The notes under the pieces were generated by a model. That model saw only the letters and a program-made list of their open reading frames with translations, searched no databases and was not told the origin of the DNA. A stretch of DNA of 64,000 nt from Anas platyrhynchos (taxonomy: Eukaryota > Chordata > Aves > Anseriformes > Anatidae). The stretch is from the NCBI RefSeq assembly GCF_047663525.1, contig NC_092613.1:6163501-6227500 (forward strand), in the 5' to 3' direction. Position 1 is the first letter of the stretch. Each line of letters opens with the position of its first letter. Positions 48,060-64,000 of this stretch are shown here, piece after piece. The position numbers and the translations under genes were made by a program.

Positions 48060-50664
48060 GTGAGTGCCGAGACCCCCTCCCCGGGATCGGGGCTGGTGGC
48101 GTTGGGGGGACCTTGGGTGGAGGCTGCGGGGTGCTGGCAGGGCAGGAGCGGGACCCTGTGTGAGGTTGGGGAGCGCAGGGTGGTGTAGGGCAAAGGGGCT
48201 GAGAGCTGCCTTTGTAGGGAGGGGGGCTGCGGTTGTAGGAACGGGGGTAGGGTGGGCTGGAGGTGGGCGCTGCGCTGAGCACGGTGTGGGTGCTTGGGAG
48301 GGAGCCTGGAGGCATAATTACAGGGTAATGGAAAATAAAGGAACATAAATAAAATAAAATAATAAAATAAAATAAAATAAAATAAAATAAAATAAAATAA
48401 AATAAAATAAAATAAAATAAAATAAAATAAAATAAAATAAAATAAAATAAAATGAATAAAAGTGTGCCCCTCCCCACTCACACACACACACACACTTCCC
48501 TCCTGCTGAGGCTTTGTGCATGGCAGTGCCCAGCTACAGCCGCCGGTGTAGGTATGGCTGGTACAGAGAGAGGTGGCGTGGTTAGAGGTGAGAGGCAGGG
48601 ACATCGATGAGGCAGCTACAGCTGGCACATATGGAGATATAGATTATATACATTGTACAGGTATCTAGACTAAATAGGGATTACAATTACATCGATAACT
48701 ATTTTTTTTGTGGGGGGGTTAATTTAGCTGGATTTGTCGGCTGCCCCCACGTCCCTGCTGATGGAGGGGCCCAAAGCAGGACATGTGCCTGCGGTTCCTG
48801 CATATTGAGCACAAAATGCAGGATTCTGGGCAAAAAGAAAAATCCTTAAGAATTTCCATTTTTTTAGTGGGAAATGAATCAAACCATTAACGAGTTGGCT
48901 GTGTCAGCAGCCAAGACCAAGCTGGGACCCAAGGTTTGGGGGTTCACCAGCGAGGTTTGGCAGCTCAGCTCCGTGGTGCTGGGTGTCCATGGGGTGGTCC
49001 TGGCAAGGTGAAGCCCTCCCTGTCCCCCCTAGCCCGAGCATGGCCACCTCCCAGGGTCAGATTCCATTTCTGAGCTGCTACAAACAGCAGATGGGTCCTG
49101 GGGGTTGCTCCCACAAACCCCATTTCGAGTTTAACCCAGGCCAGCATCTGCTGCTAGACTGAAAGATGAAGACGCACACACACACACACAAAATTAATTC
49201 TGAGCTTTGCTGGGTAACGCGCTCATTTTTCAGGCTGTCAACTCTTTTCTGTGAAATCTTTACAGCCCCAAGTCCACAAATCAAACTGCAAAAAGATCGC
49301 CCCCAGAAAGCCCCTTGGGACAGCCCGAGGGCGCCCAGCCCGTGTGACATTTTTTATTTAACTCGATTAGGTGATTTTCAGCAAAAAGCTGTTTTGCCCA
49401 AGGATGTTCGTCTGCTTCCAGCCCCTTTGTCATAGTTATTGGGTAAAGAGACACTTTTTTAACCTATACTGAGAGGATGGACACTGGTCCAGAGCCCCCC
49501 AATATTTTTTTTAACCCTTACAGTGGCTAATGGTGCATCTGGCACTGAGGGGTCTCCGGGGACCCCAAATGCCACCCTCTGCTTTGCAGGCAGGGTGAGG
49601 AGGGCCGTGCCCATCATCCCACATGGGCATTGTGCTGCTGTGATGGGGGCACCCCGGGGTGTTTCGGGGGGCAGCCGGTGGGGTTTGGCTGGGCTGGAGG
49701 CGAGACCCCCACGGCCAACACCTCGGCTCCTTGCAGGCAGCCAGCGAGTGCGGGTCCGGCAGCTCGTCCTGCAGCCCCGAGTGGAGCACCCAGCTGGAGT
49801 TTGGCACCAACCCCACGGGTAAGGTCCTCCCTGCCTCGTCCCTGTGTCCCACAGCCTTGCTGGGGGGGGACACCACAGCCCTGGGATGTCACCGAGCCAA
49901 AGCTTCCCCTGGGGGATGCTCGGGGTGGAGGACAAAAGGAGCCTTGTCTTCTCCCCACCCCGCAGACTTCTGCTGTCGGGGAGGGATGAGCCCCGCCGAG
50001 GCTCATAAATCCTCCAGCGCCGCCGTGGCTCAGTGCTGAGCTCACTCAGGCTTCTCCCGTTGCCTGATCCCATGGGACGTTGGCTCCCCATGAGCCGAGG
50101 AACTGGACGGCAGCAGTTCGGTGCTGCAGACCCCAGGGTTTTTTTTTTCTGTTGCCGTCCCGTGGCTTGGCTGCCCATAGCCGCCCTGCACCACCTCGCC
50201 CTCCCCATGTCCCCAGTGCAGCTGCTGCTTTATTTTCAGTTTTGCAGTTAACCCCTTCCAAATCCACCTGTTTCATTTTTTTTTTATTATATTATATTTT
50301 TTTTTCCCCAGAAGACAAAAACTTAAATCTCATTTTCCAAAATAAAACCAAAACGTTTTCCAAAAATTTCACTCCCCATTGCCATCTCCAGGGGAAGGTC
50401 TCAGCCCTCAGGGTGGGAGCTGGGTGCAGGTCCCCGAATCACTGCGGCCACGTGGGGAGGTAACGGGGTCCCCTGCACACCAAGCAGGAGCCGTCCTTGT
50501 CCCGCTGCCACCCCCTGCAGACGCCACTCCTGCTTTTCACAGATCACCTCCTGCCTGACGAGGCGGCAGAGGACCGCAACCTCCACTCACTCTCCTCCAT
50601 CGTGGAGAGCATCGCCGTAGAGGACGTGGCCGTGACGTTCCAGGAGGAGCAGGTTCAAAACTGA
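47580..50664 (+). CDS. MYOG: Myogenin, three exons
   Basis: Myogenin is a nuclear basic helix-loop-helix factor that dimerises with E-proteins on CANNTG sites and drives terminal differentiation of myoblasts. Exons are 47580-48059, 49737-49818 and 50543-50664, totalling 684 nt and 227 residues, the length I recall for chicken. The protein starts [20 protein letters not shown]. It has the His/Cys-rich segment with the PBX-contacting Trp69 ([10 protein letters not shown]), the basic region at 81-97 ([15 protein letters not shown]) and helix-loop-helix to about 133. A C-terminal amphipathic helix ([18 protein letters not shown]) and VQN complete it. Exon 2 carries the Ser-rich segment [15 protein letters not shown]. 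An in-frame ATG upstream at 47493 lies before the TATA-like box, so it is not used. Confidence 0.98.
48345..48461. repeat. (TAAAA)n array in MYOG intron 1
   Basis: About 115 bp of TAAAA repeats starts 285 bp after the exon 1 donor. It has one ATAATAAAA interruption near 48360 and an ATGAATAAAA end. A (CA)n tract follows at 48479-48495. The motif and orientation match the array at 42881-43053. Confidence 0.97.
49174..49191. repeat. (CA)n dinucleotide tract in MYOG intron 1
   Basis: About nine CA units lie in unique AT-richer sequence. Confidence 0.9.
49737..50664 (+). CDS. MYOG: MYOG exons 2-3: Ser-rich linker and C-terminal activation region
   Basis: Exon 2 (49737-49818) follows CTTGCAG and ends ACG G|GTAAGG in phase 1. 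Exon 3 (50543-50664) follows TTTTCACAG and ends with TGA at 50662-50664. A second AG four bases into exon 2 (GCAG) was rejected as the acceptor because it breaks the frame. Confidence 0.95.
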
Positions 50665-51088
50665 GCCGGCACAAACCCCGGCGGCTCTCCGAGCTGGTAA
50701 CGGGGCGGGAATGAGATGCTGGAAGGGTCCAGCCACTGGAAATCCTATTTATCCCTCCGGCGCCGTGGACTACACCACTGAAACCACTCAATTCCTTTCC
50801 CACTCTTCGCCAAAAGCTCTCGCCAGCTGGAAAAAGAAAAGGGGCAGAGGTGGGGTTGTGGCAGTGCCACAGCTCCCTGCTGGCAGCAGCCCCCGGTCCC
50901 CACAGCCAGCGTCGGGCACGGCTTCGTCCCCCCGGCCGGGGGCATTCGTTCCTTGGGGGCCACCGCGTGTGCTGGGGTCGCTTGCTCATTTTTTTCCAAG
51001 ATGCTCTTTGACCAACGTCTCTCTCCGGCTGGCACCTCGCGGGCTGCCCTCGCCGGCTTTTCTACTGAACGCTGTGTGGAGTTGCCAT

Positions 51089-51161
51089 TTGTTTGTTGTT
51101 TTTTTTTTTTTTTAATTATTATTTTTGCTAACTTATTTGGATTTTTTTTTTTTTAAATAAA
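51089..51161 (+). terminator. MYOG: MYOG U-rich 3'UTR end and poly(A) signal
   Basis: AATAAA lies at 51156-51161, about 490 nt after the stop. The preceding 65 bases are almost all T and A, with long T runs, ATTATTATTTTT and TTATTT, a U-rich element of the type bound by ELAV-family proteins. HuR is reported to stabilise mammalian myogenin mRNA through its 3'UTR. The same role here is inference. Confidence 0.75.
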
Positions 51162-51488
51162 GGCATTCTTGTTTGAACTGCTCAGGGCCTCCTTTACTGC
51201 TGTTTCGTGTTGTGCAAAGCTCTCCTAACCCCCCCCCAGTTAGGGGGTTCTCCATATGAGAAAATCCTAGGGCTCCGTTTGGACCTCAGTGATGGGAACT
51301 GGGTGTCCCACACTTCAAATCAGCCCTGTACAGACCAGTGAGTCTGCTGCCTTACAACTGGGACTCAATCCTGTACCTCAAAAGCACTCAGGGAGCAGGT
51401 AATGTTAACTCTGGTCTCCAAACGTTAATTATCTTTTTAATTTGGGCTCTAGAAAGAAGGCTCGAGCCAGCACTGCTTTAAAATCCTG
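51162..51488. other. Short gap between convergent MYOG and PPFIA4 3' ends
   Basis: About 330 bp separate the two poly(A) signals. I see no gene or repeat beyond a C8 run near 51230-51237. It must hold the downstream processing elements of both genes. Confidence 0.6.
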
Positions 51489-51494
51489 TTTATT
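51489..51494 (-). terminator. PPFIA4: PPFIA4 distal poly(A) signal
   Basis: TTTATT on the plus strand is AATAAA for PPFIA4, 1.6 kb beyond the stop codon at 53121. It is the best signal before MYOG's 3' end. The implied 3'UTR (53120 to about 51470) has no other gene-like feature. Confidence 0.55.
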
Positions 51495-53120
51495 GGAACA
51501 CACATACATCCTTTCCTGACCCAATTCAGGGTTTGGAGTCCATGCAGTACCAATAATATGACGAAAGAAATAGGGCATCGATATAAAGGGCTCACCGACT
51601 CTTCAAATTAAAAAAATATTTAATACTGTATTAGGCAAATAATACACCGAAAAGACATCGTGACTGTATAGCCTCTCAGATATTGCACTTCCAGACAGCA
51701 CATGATAAGTATAGGTCATTCCAGCCATCAATAAATATCACATCAGAAATAGGGGCCACACAAGGCAAACGTGGCATGAGGAGACGAAGAGATCCTACCC
51801 TACGGGGGAGAAATGGGAAGAGCTGAGAGCCTCCTGGATCGATCCCTGCCCGTAGCCTGGGGGCAGGAGGGGAGAGCATCTCCTCTGCACCTGGAAGGGA
51901 AGGGATGGGCACGTCCCGGGGTGCCGGGTGCCCTCGTCGCGTCTCCCCGGTCCCCAGGGATGGTCCTGGCACCGTCCTGGCTGGCAGCGAGCCGGATGGG
52001 GTGGTCCAGCCCTTCCCCACGCAGCCCTTGGCAGAGCTGCCATGTGAGCACCCCAAAATGCCCCAACTGCCCGCTCCTCGCCCCCACGACAGCCGGTCCC
52101 TGCCCCATCCTGCGCGGCGCCCACCCTGGCACTGGCCTCAGCCCCTGTGTCCTGTCCCGGGGGCAGCTCCTTGCCCATTCACCCCAGCGTCAGGATTTTC
52201 GCACCAAGACGAGCCTGAATCCTCCCCGGCTTCGAGCCCTGTGGGCAGCAGTGTCCTTGATGCCTGGAGGAGCTCCGGTGTGCCGGTGCAGCAGCCTGTG
52301 GCATATTGGCAACGTGAACCAGGCAGGAGAAACGTTCCCAAATATCGCAGCCCGCTTTTGGGGCATCTCCGATGGGTTGCAGCACACTTCCACCAGCGAT
52401 GGAGCTGGCACCCAGCGAGTGCACCTCTAGCCTGGCTGGTGCAGCGTGGGGTGGGCAGAAAAGCCACGGGTGGGAGGCACGGGGAGCTGGGGGAAGCAGC
52501 GGGGTGCACAAGCAGAAGGGAGAGCATCCTTTTCGGTCCATGGCAGGAGCACTGCGGCATCTGTTGGTTTGGGCCGAGGAACAGGCGCAGGCTGGGCTCT
52601 GGCTTTGTCCTGAAAGGCAGCCAGCACGTGGCTGAACGGATAGTGGGGACGTGCTGAGAAAGAAAGTGGGAAAGACTCCATGAGGACAGTGGTGTGCCTC
52701 TGTCTGGGGACCCACAAGCAGACAAACCCAACCAGAGTCAGTGAGGAAAGCTCCTGGCATGGAGCTCCGTGCCCTGGGGCACAGCAGGGTCCCTGGAGAC
52801 TCTCCTTCCCTCACCCCACTGGGACCCCACATCTAGGGTGGTATCCTGGGGACCCCAGGGACTGGACAACTGGCATGTGCTGAGGATGCTGAGCATCTCT
52901 TCTGCATCATCTCAGAGTCCTGTGAGCTGTTCCCCCACTGCTGAGCTCTCCAAACACCCCCACGACGAGGCAGACTGTGGTGACAGCAGACACCCTGTCC
53001 GGGTGGCACCAGAGGGGGACACCGTGTCCTCCCGCTCCCCTCTTGGTCCCCACCCAGGTCCGAGGCCTCGGTCCTCCTCGCACGTACCCAGGGCCGGGCT
53101 GGTTCCCGTCACGCTGACCC

Positions 53121-63377
<10,257 letters not shown>

Positions 63378-64000
63378 CTGGGGAGAGAGAGCTCTGCTGT
63401 GGACACGGCCTGTGCAAGGATGCTCCCCTGTGGCTCCCCTCATGGCCCAGACTCGCTCTGGTACCCACAGAACATCCAGCCAGTTTTGGCCCAAACCAGA
63501 GGGTTTGGGGGCTGCACAGTCCCCTCCTGTCCTCCCCTCTCCAGCACAGCTTCCCCTCCTGTACACGTATGGCACCAGAGTCCTTTTGTGCCTGTTCTCC
63601 CCATCCCCATGATGGGGGCCAGACACGGAGCTTTTCTTCTGTTTATGTTTTCTTCAGTATTTCCATGAAAAAATCCCTGATGAACAAAATCCCATTTGAA
63701 GCAGATCTTCCAAGGTGCAGGGACATGAGCATTGGGATCTCCCATCGGAAACCAGATGGGATTTCTTTCTCTTCCTCCTCCAGGCTTCAGGAACACAGAA
63801 ATGTGTCAGCTGCAGCTGGACACGAGGCCATTTTTTGTTATTTTGATGCTCACTGCACGTCTCCATGTCACCCGATCACACCTCCTCACCCCAAAGACCC
63901 ATCCCTGCGGCTGAGCAAAACATCATCCCAAAGAACAGGGTCATTCCTCACCATACACATTGCAATAGGAGGCACGAGGGCTTGATTTAGGATGACAGAA
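63378..64000 (-). other. PPFIA4: PPFIA4 intron running off the window
   Basis: I see no liprin coiled-coil exon in this stretch on the minus strand. The next upstream exon must lie beyond 64000 and should end in phase 2, one base short of completing an Arg codon. Confidence 0.7.

Overview
The window is vertebrate nuclear DNA and almost certainly avian. The genes are split by GT-AG introns. The predicted adenosine A1 receptor and myogenin have the lengths I recall for chicken (324 and 227 residues) and resemble those proteins closely. The genes are compact and GC-rich, as on a bird microchromosome, and no mammalian SINEs are visible. I cannot name the species. The gene order MYBPH - ADORA1 - MYOG - PPFIA4 is the conserved block also found on human 1q32.

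Layout. Bases 1-4017 hold no gene I can support. MYBPH (+) runs from a TATA box at 4018 to a poly(A) signal at 13265, with ten coding exons and probably one non-coding 3' exon. ADORA1 (-) has its 3' end at 15819, its second coding exon at 16109-16742, a 19.3 kb intron, its first coding exon at 36011-36351, and a CpG-rich promoter at about 36.57-37.33 kb. A 10 kb intergenic stretch rich in simple repeats follows. MYOG (+) has a compact, recognisable promoter (MEF3, MEF2, TATA-like and E-box sites, 47449-47529), three exons and a poly(A) signal at 51156. PPFIA4 (-) converges on MYOG. Seventeen coding exons (63377 down to 53121) encode the C-terminal 714 residues of liprin-alpha-4, and the N-terminal exons lie beyond the right edge. 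Every junction in the four gene models keeps frame across GT-AG boundaries read directly from the sequence.

Function. MYOG is a master regulator of muscle differentiation and MYBPH is a sarcomeric myosin-binding protein. ADORA1 is a Gi-coupled adenosine receptor of brain and heart, and PPFIA4 is a synaptic and motor scaffold. Two are muscle genes and two are signalling or scaffold genes, and nothing here shows that they act as one system.

The observations most worth following are in PPFIA4 and MYBPH. PPFIA4 has a 27-nt microexon between the SAM1 and SAM2 domains and a very short last coding exon carrying the VRTYSC tail. It also has a possible alternative 3' end that would drop that tail. 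MYBPH has an in-frame 60-bp tandem repeat in its 5' leader. Two (TAAAA)n arrays lie around MYOG. I found no evidence of a wholly new biological system.
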